Assembly (NCBI GenBank): GCA_016935595.1
Contig: JAFGQQ010000200.1
Location: 1-25,857 of the forward strand
Source of the DNA: Bacteroidales bacterium
GTDB lineage: Bacteria > Bacteroidota > Bacteroidia > Bacteroidales > UBA10428
DNA length: 25,857 bases
Direction of reading: 5' to 3'
The position numbers and the translations under genes are program-made. Shown piece by piece: positions 17,831-25,260 of the stretch. The notes beneath the pieces are model-generated. The model saw nothing but the letters and a program-made list of their open reading frames with translations. It was not told the DNA's origin and ran no database searches. Position 1 is the stretch's first letter; each line of letters opens with the position of its first letter.

Positions 17831-18385
17831 TTATAATTTATTTAAGAACCTTATTATTTGGTTTGTTGAATATATATGATCGATTTTAGTCATTTTTATT
17901 GAAGCTTCAGTCATGGTTTTAACCTGGCATTCGTTTGGATCTTGAGCTATTGTTAAACCTCCAAAGTCTTTTATCTTCTTCAAACCGTAAGCGCCATCTT
18001 TATTTGCTCCTGATAAAATAATACCAATTAATTTATTTCTGTATGATTCAGCAGCAGTAATAAACGATAAATCTATTGATGGGCGTGAATGATTTACTGG
18101 TTCTTCAGTTGATAAAGCAATTTTATTTCCAAGTTCAATATACATATGGTAATTAGCTGGTGCTAAATATGCCCGGCCTGGTTTTATTGGGTCTTTATCG
18201 TTTGGTTCTATTATAGGTATGGTAGATTTAATAGAAAGAGCTTCAACGAATCCTGAACGTACGTGTTTTAAACGGTGTAAACTTAATAAAACCGGTAAAT
18301 TAAATTGGGCAGGTAATGAACTTAAAATTTTTGTAATTACCTGGAAACTGCCTGCTGAACCTCCTATTATTACTGCCTTATACAT
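17831..18385 (-). CDS. cheB: CheB-type protein-glutamate methylesterase without receiver domain
   Basis: A 184-residue CheB catalytic domain. In chemotaxis CheB removes methyl esters from, or deamidates, Glu/Gln residues in receptor helices. The catalytic triad is present: Ser10 in GGSAGS, His37 in LSLHR and Asp130 in SGANKDGAYGL. Full CheB proteins have about 350 residues with a phosphoacceptor receiver in front. Here the catalytic domain starts at residue 1, so it cannot be activated by CheA phosphorylation. No CheA, CheW, CheY or methyl-accepting receptor gene is in the window. The gene sits 6 bases after the degenerate cheR and 5 bases before the GAF membrane protein, so its substrate is probably a product of this operon. 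Start: MYKAVIIGGS fits the domain boundary exactly. Confidence 0.88.
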   Translation of the reverse strand: MYKAVIIGGSAGSFQVITKILSSLPAQFNLPVLLSLHRLKHVRSGFVEALSIKSTIPIIEPNDKDPIKPGRAYLAPANYHMYIELGNKIALSTEEPVNHSRPSIDLSFITAAESYRNKLIGIILSGANKDGAYGLKKIKDFGGLTIAQDPNECQVKTMTEASIKMTKIDHIYSTNQIIRFLNKL

Positions 18386-18391
18386 GCTGAA

Positions 18392-19219
18392 TTATAGCTT
18401 TTTATAGATTTTTTCTGATTCGTCGATTAATTTAAATTTCTTATTATATGTTGAATGTTCTACTGTCTCTTTATCTCCAATCACCAAATGGCATCCTGGT
18501 TTTAAAGTATCGTATAATATACCTAGTACATAATCTTGTAAAACCTGGTTATAATATATCATCTGATTTCTGAACCATACTAAATTAAAGTTTTTTGGTG
18601 AATTATCAAATGTAACATTGAGTTTTAAAAATTTTATGTGTTTTATTAATGATGTATCCCAGTATCCTGTATTGTTTGTGATTGTATAATATTTGTTTAG
18701 CTCACTAAAGCAATTAAACCGCCTGTAATTTGCATCGTTAAGTTCTTGTTTTTTTAAGTTAAATATGCCTTTTTGAATAAATTCAAAATTAGTATCACTT
18801 TCATAGGTTGCCATTAATTCAATTTTATCCCATAAATTTGCTTCTTCCAGTAATATTGCCATCGAGTATAATTCTTCCCCCGATTGAATTCCTGCCATCC
18901 AGATTTTATATTTTTCACTGCTTCTTACTTGCTTAGGCAGAAATTCGTCCCGTATTAGCCTCCAAAGTGAAGGATCCCGGAACATCTCAGTTGTCTCAAC
19001 AGTAATTTCGTGAATAAATTTTTCAAAAAAATGTGGTTCGTTTTTCAATTTTTGAATTAGATGTTCGGCATCTCTTAAGTTATTATAATCAATTACCTTT
19101 TCAAGCCTGTGTTTAAAGAAAGTTAATGCAAAATTCTTGTAATCGTAATTATAAGTTTCTTTAATTACATCAATTATCTTTCTGGTATCAACAATCCCTA
19201 TTTCTGAATTATATATCAT
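18392..19219 (-). CDS. Degenerate CheR-like methyltransferase paralog
   Basis: A 275-residue protein with the full CheR layout: an all-helical N-domain and a Rossmann-type methyltransferase domain. Several signature positions are changed compared with the canonical copy encoded just upstream. The motif NTTELFRD is ETTEMFRD (75-82). The SAM loop GCSSGQEVYS is GIQSGEELYS (110-119), losing the Cys. ATDLN is ATYES (137-141), losing the Asp that usually contacts the SAM ribose. CRNVIIYF is WFRNQMIYY (215-223). The frame is intact and the fold seems preserved, so this is not a simple pseudogene. It may bind receptors or the active CheR without catalysis, or have altered activity. The gap to cheB is 6 bases and to the upstream cheR 17 bases. 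Confidence 0.8.
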   Translation of the reverse strand: MIYNSEIGIVDTRKIIDVIKETYNYDYKNFALTFFKHRLEKVIDYNNLRDAEHLIQKLKNEPHFFEKFIHEITVETTEMFRDPSLWRLIRDEFLPKQVRSSEKYKIWMAGIQSGEELYSMAILLEEANLWDKIELMATYESDTNFEFIQKGIFNLKKQELNDANYRRFNCFSELNKYYTITNNTGYWDTSLIKHIKFLKLNVTFDNSPKNFNLVWFRNQMIYYNQVLQDYVLGILYDTLKPGCHLVIGDKETVEHSTYNKKFKLIDESEKIYKKL

Positions 19220-19236
19220 TTAAATGTAATTTTTCA

Positions 19237-20079
19237 TTATATTTTAACATAGTACATGCCTTTTTTCTCAAATTTTGAGGCATATGGTCCTAAAATGGTT
19301 TCATGCATTCCAAGAATTAATATCCCTTCATTAAACAAATTTTCATGAAAAAGTTTAAAAACGCGGTTTTGTAAATCATAATTGAAATATATAATAACAT
19401 TTCTGCAAAGAATAATATCAAATTTTGCTAACATCATATTCCCGTCTACTACTAAATCGTGCCTTCTGAAAAATGGTTTATCCACCAAGAATTGGTTCAT
19501 ATGAATGGTATCTTTTGTTTTATTTATTTGAAAGTATTTATCATAAGGCACATCATAATATTCATCAAAGTTGTATGGATTTTCTTTTATTACTTTATCA
19601 AAATTGTCTAAATACCCGATATTAAACCTGTATTTATATACTCCTTTTGTTGCTTGATCGAGAACTTCTGGATTAAGATCGGTGGCTAAAACCTTGGCGC
19701 TGTCGAAAAGGCCTAATTCATTAAGTAATATTAACATAGAATATACTTCTTGACCGCTGGAACAACCTGCATGCCAAATGTTTATATTTTTACGGTTTGC
19801 ATATTGTGGTAAAATTCTATATCTAAGTGTATGCCAAATTTGAGGATCTCTGAACAATTCTGTCGTGTTAACAGTTATGTCATTAATTACTTTGTTTAAA
19901 AATTCTTTATCTTTTTTAATACGGGTTATTAGACCTAACAAATCAACTCTATGATCAACAAATACTTTCTGTAATCTTCTTTTTAAAGACTTTTCAGAAT
20001 AATCTGTTAAATCATATTCAGAATGATTTTTTAAAGCTGTTACAAAATATAATAATTCTTGGTCTGTAACCGTTGTCAT
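19237..20079 (-). CDS. cheR: CheR-type protein-glutamate O-methyltransferase
   Basis: A 280-residue CheR with the expected two-domain layout. The N-terminal helical domain carries YSEKSLKRRLQKVF, like the basic receptor-binding helix of CheR. The methyltransferase domain keeps the known signatures: NTTELFRD at 71-78, SAM loop HAGCSSGQEVYS at 103-114, ATDLN at 132-136 and CRNVIIYF at 225-232. It should transfer methyl groups from SAM to glutamates in a coiled-coil target. It is the first gene of the operon. No methyl-accepting receptor is encoded nearby, so the Glu-rich coiled coil of the phosphatase is the best local candidate substrate (inference). There is no C-terminal pentapeptide-binding beta-subdomain insertion that I can identify with certainty. 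Confidence 0.9.
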   Translation of the reverse strand: MTTVTDQELLYFVTALKNHSEYDLTDYSEKSLKRRLQKVFVDHRVDLLGLITRIKKDKEFLNKVINDITVNTTELFRDPQIWHTLRYRILPQYANRKNINIWHAGCSSGQEVYSMLILLNELGLFDSAKVLATDLNPEVLDQATKGVYKYRFNIGYLDNFDKVIKENPYNFDEYYDVPYDKYFQINKTKDTIHMNQFLVDKPFFRRHDLVVDGNMMLAKFDIILCRNVIIYFNYDLQNRVFKLFHENLFNEGILILGMHETILGPYASKFEKKGMYYVKI

Positions 20080-20521
20080 TCTTTTTCCTGAGGTAATTAT
20101 ATTTAATGTTTAAACCTTGATTTTATTACGGCAAAATTTTAAAATAGTTCTTTAAAAATGCGCTAATAGTAAAAAAAAATATTTAATATATAATTTTGTT
20201 TTGAAATAATCTCTTCATTTGAAAAAAATAAATAACCAAAATAAATACATTAGTCTTTTATAGCATACAAGATATTGAGAATTAAAATTTTCCGGGCTTC
20301 ATTAATAATCATTATTTTTCAATTATAAAAGAGGGCAAAGTTATTAAATTTATTCAATTCGAAATATTTGCCCAAGAAAAGTATTGTAATTATATGGAAT
20401 GAAATAATTTTTATCTGATAAAAGATAAATTTCAAAATCAAATCTGTTAAAGTCAGTCTAATTTGATAATTAGTCAGAATTTTATTAATTTAAGTAAATA
20501 AATCTAATATAACTTATTATT
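20080..20521. other. 442-bp divergent intergenic region
   Basis: AT-rich region between cheR (minus) and the WD40 gene (plus). It must hold the promoters of both. I find no exact TAnnTTTG box on either strand. A near miss is TAATTTG at 20459-20465 on the plus strand. A weak inverted repeat TTTATC/GATAAA lies at 20410-20429. No small gene or stable hairpin is seen. Confidence 0.6.
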
Positions 20522-21661
20522 ATGAATAAGTATAAATATATATTATCGTTTGTAATTATTTTTATAATAAAACCATGTTCCATTCAATCGAAAGATAGCG
20601 ATTATATTATCAAGAAGTTAAAATATCATAATGATAAAGTATTATCAATAGCATTTAGTTCAAATGGCGAATATTTACTCTCGGGTTCGGAAGATAAAAA
20701 AGTGAAACTGTATCATATTCCCTCTGATAAAATAATTCTTGATATTGAAGCACATTATGCAGGTGTTCAGGATGTAGGTTTTTTTATGGAGGGTCAAAAG
20801 ATTATTTCAGCTGGTGATAAATCTATTAAAGTTTGGAATTTTGAAGGAATAAAAGAAAAGATATTTCTTGGCCATTATACATATATATGGTCATTTGATG
20901 TGAGTAATGATAATAAATATCTGGTAAGTGCATCATACGAGGATTATTTCAGGGTTTGGGATATTCAAAACGAAAAATTAATAAACACAGTTAAAGGCCA
21001 CGAAAAAAGTACTTTGGCAGTTTGTATAAGTCCCGATAACAAATATATTGCCTCAGGGTCACTAGATAAAACCATAAAATTGTGGGATTTAGAAACACAA
21101 GATTTAATTTATACTTTCGAAGGTCATGCTGATAATATATTTTGTGTAAGGTTTAGTAATAACGCAAAATATTTATTAAGCGCTTCAACCGATAAAAATT
21201 TAAAACTCTGGGATGTTGAAAATAAAAGTTTTATCATTAATTATATGGGACATGAAAATCGTGTTTTAAAATGCGATTTTAGCCCGGATGATAACCATAT
21301 TATAAGCTGTAGTGCAGATAAGAGTATTAAATTATGGGAAACAAGAACAGCCGAATGTATTTATACATATATTTCTCATGATGATATAGTGAATGATGTT
21401 TGTTTTTCACCTGATGGGAAATTATTTGCAAGTGCATCTGATGATAATTCAATAGTTATTTGGGAAATTAATCCGGAAATATTTGTATATTTTAAATATT
21501 CGGAAGAATTTTATGAAGAGCTCGATAATTCAGGTTTATGGGGGCCTAAAAAATCAGAAGAAACCAGGGAGGAGTTTAAAAACAGGGAAGAAAAGGCCGC
21601 TGAATTTAAAAAAACATTAATTGACAAATACTATGATATATATATTGATGATCTTAACTGA
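20522..21661 (+). CDS. Secreted seven-repeat WD40 protein
   Basis: A 379-residue protein with an N-terminal signal peptide (MNKYKYILSFVIIFIIKPCS) and seven WD40 repeats filling residues about 35-320, enough for one complete seven-bladed propeller. Repeat ends are KLYHI, KVWNF, RVWDI, KLWDL, KLWDV, KLWET and VIWEI, with GH and SxSxDKxIKLW patterns in the middle ones. A charged tail of about 55 residues follows (EETREEFKNREEKAAEFKKT), probably helical. No catalytic domain is attached, so it should be a protein-binding scaffold in the periplasm or at the surface. It is transcribed away from the Sia operon and stands 270 bases before the OmpA gene, likely as its own unit. The binding partner is unknown. 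Confidence 0.85.
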   Translation: MNKYKYILSFVIIFIIKPCSIQSKDSDYIIKKLKYHNDKVLSIAFSSNGEYLLSGSEDKKVKLYHIPSDKIILDIEAHYAGVQDVGFFMEGQKIISAGDKSIKVWNFEGIKEKIFLGHYTYIWSFDVSNDNKYLVSASYEDYFRVWDIQNEKLINTVKGHEKSTLAVCISPDNKYIASGSLDKTIKLWDLETQDLIYTFEGHADNIFCVRFSNNAKYLLSASTDKNLKLWDVENKSFIINYMGHENRVLKCDFSPDDNHIISCSADKSIKLWETRTAECIYTYISHDDIVNDVCFSPDGKLFASASDDNSIVIWEINPEIFVYFKYSEEFYEELDNSGLWGPKKSEETREEFKNREEKAAEFKKTLIDKYYDIYIDDLN

Positions 21662-21931
21662 TTTAATGAAACCATTAATATATATGTTTTATACTGTTCA
21701 CTTAACTAAATTATACATTTATCAAAAATATTTATATAAAAGTATCAATTATTGTTTTTTTTTTTATTTTTCCGATCATTTATTATCATAAAAAATTGAA
21801 ATTTAGATATATAGACTTTACACTTTGTTGTGATTTTCAACCCAAAGTTTACCTATTTCAGAAAGGTTACTTAAGAATCATATGAATATTAATTAATATA
21901 CATTAATAATAATTATTAAAAAATAAAAACT

Positions 21932-24682
21932 ATGAAAAGAACTTTTCTATTATTGATTTTTGCTACTCTTGGATTATTAATCATAGCCCAAACAGGCGAT
22001 GATTATTTTGAAAAAAACGATTTTCATAATGCAGCCTTACGTTATGAAAAAGAAGTAAAAACAAATCCCGAGAAATATTTGAATTTAGCTAAATCTTATT
22101 TTGCCTTAAAAGAATTTGAAAAAGCCATTGAAGCATTAGAAACATATAAAGAAAAATATTCGGGAGCAGATAAAGAATATGTTAACAAGTTTTTAGAATT
22201 ACTTAAAAGAGACGATGATTATGTTGAGGTTATTAATGTTGGCGGAGTAATAAACACTGATAAAGTGGAAGCTGTTCCGAGAATTTCTGAAGATGGCAAA
22301 ACTTTATATTTTAAATCGTCTGACAGGCTGGGAGGAGAAGGAGGAGAAGATATCTGGTATTCAAAAAAAGCTGAAGATGGTACTTGGATGGCACCCGTAT
22401 CGTTTTCCGATTTGAATACAGATTCCCACGAAGCTTTATATTCAATTTCAGGCGGTGGAAATGTAGCAATTTTATTTGGAAATTATGAAGGTTCGTTTGG
22501 CAACGGAGATTTGTTTTATTCGGTTAAAACAAAGGATGGATGGACAATGCCTTGTAATTTGGGAGGAACAATTAATACCAATAAATGGGAATCTCAGGCA
22601 TGCCTGGCTTCGGACGGTAAAACATTATTCTTTGTAAATAGTTGGAGTGGCGGACAGGGTGAAGCAGATATTTATGTTACTGAACTTACTGAAAACGGAT
22701 GGACTACGCCAATAAATTTAGGGCCAATGGTAAATACGGCAGGTGATGAAAACCGGCCTTTTTTAGCAGCAGATGGAAAAACTTTATATTTTTCAAGTGA
22801 CGGGCATTTTTGTTTTGGTGGCAGCGATATTTTTGTAACGAAGAAAATTGGTGATAGCTGGACAAACTGGAGTAAACCGGTTAATCTTGGAAAATATATA
22901 AATACGCTCGATGATGATGAAGATCTTTCTGTGCCTGCATCAGGTATTAAAGGATATACTGTTAAATATAACCTGATTGACGGTTATGGCGATTATGATA
23001 TTTATGAATTTGTTTTACCTCCAAGTATGAGGCCTGAACGTGTGTTTAAAGTCTATGGAAATGTTTTTGATGAAGAAGATAATGCAGTCGGTGCAATTAT
23101 TAAATATATTGATGTGGAAACAGGAAATGAAAAGGCAAAAGCAGTAAGCGACATTGAGGACGGTACTTATGAAGTATCATTGCCTCCTTTAAGGAAATAT
23201 GAAGTAATAATTGATATGAAAGGGTATTTGTACTATAATGAAATTCTCGATTTGTCAAATCCCGATTTATATAAAACCGAAGCTACTTTAATGGAAAAAC
23301 TTCAAAGTGAATTATCCAGAATTAAAAACGCCCGTGAGAAATTCGATCAATATAATTCAGAGCTTGATGTATTATTAGAAAGTAACAGTACTGATATTAT
23401 TGAAGGATTCAAACAATACGAAAATATGGCTGAAAAATACAGGATAAATGCCAAAAATCTTGATTTAGCCATAAAAAGGGCAAAACTCGAATGGATGAGT
23501 GAAGAAGACGATGAACTTTCACTGCAAAGAGATTATCACTTACAAACCATTAAAGTTGGAGCTAAATTCGAATTGGAAAATATATTTTTCGATTTTGGAA
23601 AAGCAACCTTGAAAGAAGAATCTAAAAATTCATTAGACAAGTTATATGACATAATGAACAGAAGTGAAATTGTTATTGAACTGGGAGGCCATACCGATAA
23701 TGTTGGTTCCGATGAGGCGAATTTGCAATTATCGCAAGACAGGGTTAATTCTGTACGACAATATTTAATAGAAAAAGGAATTAGCGAGTTAAGAATTGCT
23801 GCGGTTGGTTATGGTGAACAATATCCAATTGCTTCAAATGAAACAGATGAAGGCAGGGCAAAAAACAGGAGAGTAGAAGTTCAAATAACTGATTTGCATG
23901 TGAGAGAAGGAGGAGATGTTTTATCAGAAGAAGATTTGAGAAAGAAAGAAGAAGTTGAAGTTAAGTTTGATTTCTTGACAGCTTTAAGAGATGCTTCCAA
24001 AATTGGCGGATTACCTGCAGGAAGCCCTTGTGGTGATGAAGTTGTTTATAAGCCTCAACCAAAAAAGGAACCTAAACCCGCTAAAACATATAAAACCGAT
24101 GTACCTGTTATGGATTTGGATAACTATGTATATAAAAGATTTAATGCTCATTTGCTAAATTATGGATATAAACCATCTGTTTTGAAGGGTATGGATTGGG
24201 GTGCTGGAATTAATTTTGTAAAAGAAAAAGGAGAAACCTTTAGGGAATTCCATGGCGAGTATTACTTCAAAACAGCCGATTCTTTAAAATTGCATTTTGG
24301 TTTAGGCTGGTTATGGGCATGGAAGTGGAATGACGTTGTATATCAACCAATAGCAGTTTTAATCGGAATTGACGGTAATTTTATTGGTTTGGATAAAGAT
24401 TATGCCGATGCTCATAATCTTAAAACTATCGGTTATTTAAATATTCCCCTTGGATTAAGATATATTTATGAATATAATGATATTATTATCGGACCGGAGA
24501 TAGTATATAATTTTGGGACAAATAAGGTAAAAGTATACGACGATGGCGAAGAAGTATCGTTAAAAACCAGTTATTTTTCAATAGGGGCTAATGCCCGATG
24601 GAAATTTGTACAGGGAGGAGTACATTATAATATGGGTAAGTTTGTTAATTATTTTGGTTTACGCGCTGGTCTTGCGTTTTGA
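21932..24682 (+). CDS. PorE-like OmpA family protein: TPR, PD40, CRD, OmpA and C-terminal barrel-like domain
   Basis: A 916-residue envelope protein. A signal peptide (about 1-20, ending LLIIAQ) is followed by TPR-like helices (22-95), a PD40/WD40-like propeller (about 105-360, with GKTLYFKSSD, GKTLFFVNSW and GKTLYFSSDG blades), a carboxypeptidase-regulatory-like domain (372-440), a helical linker (450-540) and an OmpA C-terminal peptidoglycan-binding domain (545-653, GGHTDNVGSDEANLQLSQDR). The order TPR-PD40-CRD-OmpA is that of PorE, a T9SS accessory lipoprotein of Porphyromonas gingivalis. Here there is no lipobox Cys. After OmpA there are about 260 more residues: a Pro/Lys linker (705-725), then amphipathic strands ending FGLRAGLAF, which looks like an outer-membrane beta-barrel with a terminal aromatic residue. 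It may anchor outer membrane to peptidoglycan. Confidence 0.85.
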   Translation: MKRTFLLLIFATLGLLIIAQTGDDYFEKNDFHNAALRYEKEVKTNPEKYLNLAKSYFALKEFEKAIEALETYKEKYSGADKEYVNKFLELLKRDDDYVEVINVGGVINTDKVEAVPRISEDGKTLYFKSSDRLGGEGGEDIWYSKKAEDGTWMAPVSFSDLNTDSHEALYSISGGGNVAILFGNYEGSFGNGDLFYSVKTKDGWTMPCNLGGTINTNKWESQACLASDGKTLFFVNSWSGGQGEADIYVTELTENGWTTPINLGPMVNTAGDENRPFLAADGKTLYFSSDGHFCFGGSDIFVTKKIGDSWTNWSKPVNLGKYINTLDDDEDLSVPASGIKGYTVKYNLIDGYGDYDIYEFVLPPSMRPERVFKVYGNVFDEEDNAVGAIIKYIDVETGNEKAKAVSDIEDGTYEVSLPPLRKYEVIIDMKGYLYYNEILDLSNPDLYKTEATLMEKLQSELSRIKNAREKFDQYNSELDVLLESNSTDIIEGFKQYENMAEKYRINAKNLDLAIKRAKLEWMSEEDDELSLQRDYHLQTIKVGAKFELENIFFDFGKATLKEESKNSLDKLYDIMNRSEIVIELGGHTDNVGSDEANLQLSQDRVNSVRQYLIEKGISELRIAAVGYGEQYPIASNETDEGRAKNRRVEVQITDLHVREGGDVLSEEDLRKKEEVEVKFDFLTALRDASKIGGLPAGSPCGDEVVYKPQPKKEPKPAKTYKTDVPVMDLDNYVYKRFNAHLLNYGYKPSVLKGMDWGAGINFVKEKGETFREFHGEYYFKTADSLKLHFGLGWLWAWKWNDVVYQPIAVLIGIDGNFIGLDKDYADAHNLKTIGYLNIPLGLRYIYEYNDIIIGPEIVYNFGTNKVKVYDDGEEVSLKTSYFSIGANARWKFVQGGVHYNMGKFVNYFGLRAGLAF

Positions 24683-24707
24683 TTATTCAGATATATAATA
24701 TTAGAAG

Positions 24708-24733
24708 AACCCGGGGGTTACCCGGGTTTTTTT
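24708..24733 (+). terminator. Strong rho-independent terminator after the OmpA gene
   Basis: An 8-bp perfect stem, AACCCGGG (24708-24715) with CCCGGGTT (24721-24728), a 5-base loop GGTTA and a T-tract at 24727-24733. It lies 25 bases after the stop codon and stands out from the AT-rich surroundings. Confidence 0.92.
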
Positions 24734-24788
24734 ATTCGTGAAACTCAGATTTCAAAAACGCAGTGTATTGAAATTTGTAAGTTGAACA

Positions 24789-24815
24789 ATCCCGATAGCG
24801 CTAAGCTATCGGGAT
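24789..24815. repeat. Perfect 11-bp inverted repeat (hairpin 1 of a cluster)
   Basis: ATCCCGATAGC (24789-24799) and GCTATCGGGAT (24805-24815) are exact reverse complements around the loop GCTAA. No T-tract follows on either strand, so a terminator role is unlikely. Similar CCCGATAG/CTATCGGG palindromes recur between genes in Bacteroidota, as far as I recall. Confidence 0.85.
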
Positions 24816-24831
24816 AAATGAGTTAATACTC

Positions 24832-24845
24832 CGCTGCTTACAGCG
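24832..24845. repeat. Short hairpin 2 of the cluster
   Basis: CGCTG (24832-24836) pairs with CAGCG (24841-24845) around loop CTTA, and eight A follow at 24846-24853. It lies between hairpins 1 and 3 and inside the outer inverted repeat TAAATGAGTT (24815-24824) / AGTTCATTTA (24894-24903). Confidence 0.65.
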
Positions 24846-24868
24846 AAAAAAAAGAAATTCAATATTGA

Positions 24869-24894
24869 TACCTCGTCAGCTCTGCTGAGAGGTA
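24869..24894. repeat. Hairpin 3 of the cluster
   Basis: TACCTC (24869-24874) pairs with GAGGTA (24889-24894) and TCAGC (24876-24880) with GCTGA (24884-24888). This gives an 11-bp stem with one bulged G (24875) and loop TCT. AGTTCATTTA follows directly, which is complementary at eight of ten positions to the sequence after hairpin 1. Confidence 0.8.
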
Positions 24895-24991
24895 GTTCAT
24901 TTAGGAATATTGTAATATCTTGTTAATATTTATTTTATTGTTTATTCAATTAAAATTTTTATATTGCCATTAGAATTTTAAATTTTAAGTT

Positions 24992-25171
24992 ATGGAATTT
25001 GATGATTTATATGAATTAAATCCCAGTGAAGCCTTAGAAAGAATTAAAGAATTAAAAAATAAAGAAGAATATGAAGGCTTAACAAAAGAGGAGATGGATG
25101 AAGTAAATAGCTTAAAGGTAATGCTCAAAGATACAGTAGGCGATCTTAGTGAGGATTATATGCCTTATTGA
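24992..25171 (+). CDS. Small acidic 59-residue hypothetical protein
   Basis: An ATG at 24992 opens 59 codons ending at TGA 25169-25171. The product begins MEFDDLYELNPSEALERIKE, continues with KNKEEYEGLTKEEMDE and ends DLSEDYMPY. It is strongly acidic, has no Cys, no signal peptide and no membrane helix, and should be helical in the middle. A strong terminator starts six bases after the stop, which supports a real monocistronic gene. Codon use resembles the neighbours. I do not recognise the family. It could be a small cytoplasmic regulatory or binding protein. Confidence in the gene is fair; the function is unknown. Confidence 0.65.
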   Translation: MEFDDLYELNPSEALERIKELKNKEEYEGLTKEEMDEVNSLKVMLKDTVGDLSEDYMPY

Positions 25172-25176
25172 AACAA

Positions 25177-25211
25177 CAACAAAGCCCCTGAAAAGGGGCT
25201 TTGTTGCTTTT
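25177..25211 (+). terminator. Strong rho-independent terminator after the 59-codon gene
   Basis: A perfect 12-bp stem, CAACAAAGCCCC (25177-25188) with GGGGCTTTGTTG (25195-25206), loop TGAAAA, then CTTTT. The stem begins six bases after the stop codon. Preceding A and following T stretches let it also serve the minus strand in part. Confidence 0.88.
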
Positions 25212-25236
25212 AATAGGTTTGAAATCGAAATATTCT

Positions 25237-25244
25237 TATTTTTG
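25237..25244 (+). promoter_or_regulatory. Bacteroidota -7 promoter box of galE
   Basis: TATTTTTG matches TAnnTTTG exactly and ends 16 bases before the galE ATG, followed by CA where transcription often starts soon after. A TTTG lies at 25218-25221, 15 bases upstream, which is shorter than the usual spacing for a -33 element. That TTTG is itself part of a second exact match, TAGGTTTG, at 25214-25221. Confidence 0.5.
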
Positions 25245-25260
25245 CAGGAAAATAATTATA

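Larger units (their letters stand above)
10355..20079 (-). other. Eight-gene operon: CheR, CheR-like, CheB, GAF, PP2C, SiaB, SiaC, ABC transporter
   Basis: Eight minus-strand genes follow each other with gaps of 17, 6, 5, 10, 33, 14 and 31 bases, and no terminator is visible between them. They divide into a receptor-methylation part (two cheR, one cheB), a sensing part (GAF protein and GAF-PAS-PAS phosphatase), a partner-switching part (phosphatase, SiaB, SiaC) and an output candidate (ABC transporter). The compactness strongly suggests one transcript. The promoter should lie in the 442-base divergent region 20080-20521. The lipoprotein gene pair downstream is 77 bases away with its own promoter box and may or may not be included. 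Confidence 0.8.
24683..24991. other. 309-bp intergenic region with terminator and hairpin cluster
   Basis: Between the OmpA gene and the 59-codon gene. It holds the strong terminator at 24708-24733 and the three hairpins at 24789-24894. The last 90 bases before the small gene are plain AT-rich sequence and must contain its promoter, but no TAnnTTTG box is visible. No coding frame is credible. Confidence 0.7.

Noticed and set aside
10355..20079. Classical chemotaxis operon
   Set aside because: No CheA, CheW, CheY or methyl-accepting receptor is encoded; only CheR and CheB enzymes occur, together with a phosphatase and Sia proteins.
21663..21678. AT-only hairpin TTAATG/CATTAA after the WD40 gene as a terminator
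   Set aside because: The 6-bp stem is almost all A-T pairs and no T-tract follows at once, so it is too weak to call.
21755..21765. Run of eleven T as a terminator or phase-variation tract
   Set aside because: No stem lies directly before it, and it is about 95 bases after the nearest stop and 165 before the next start in AT-rich sequence.
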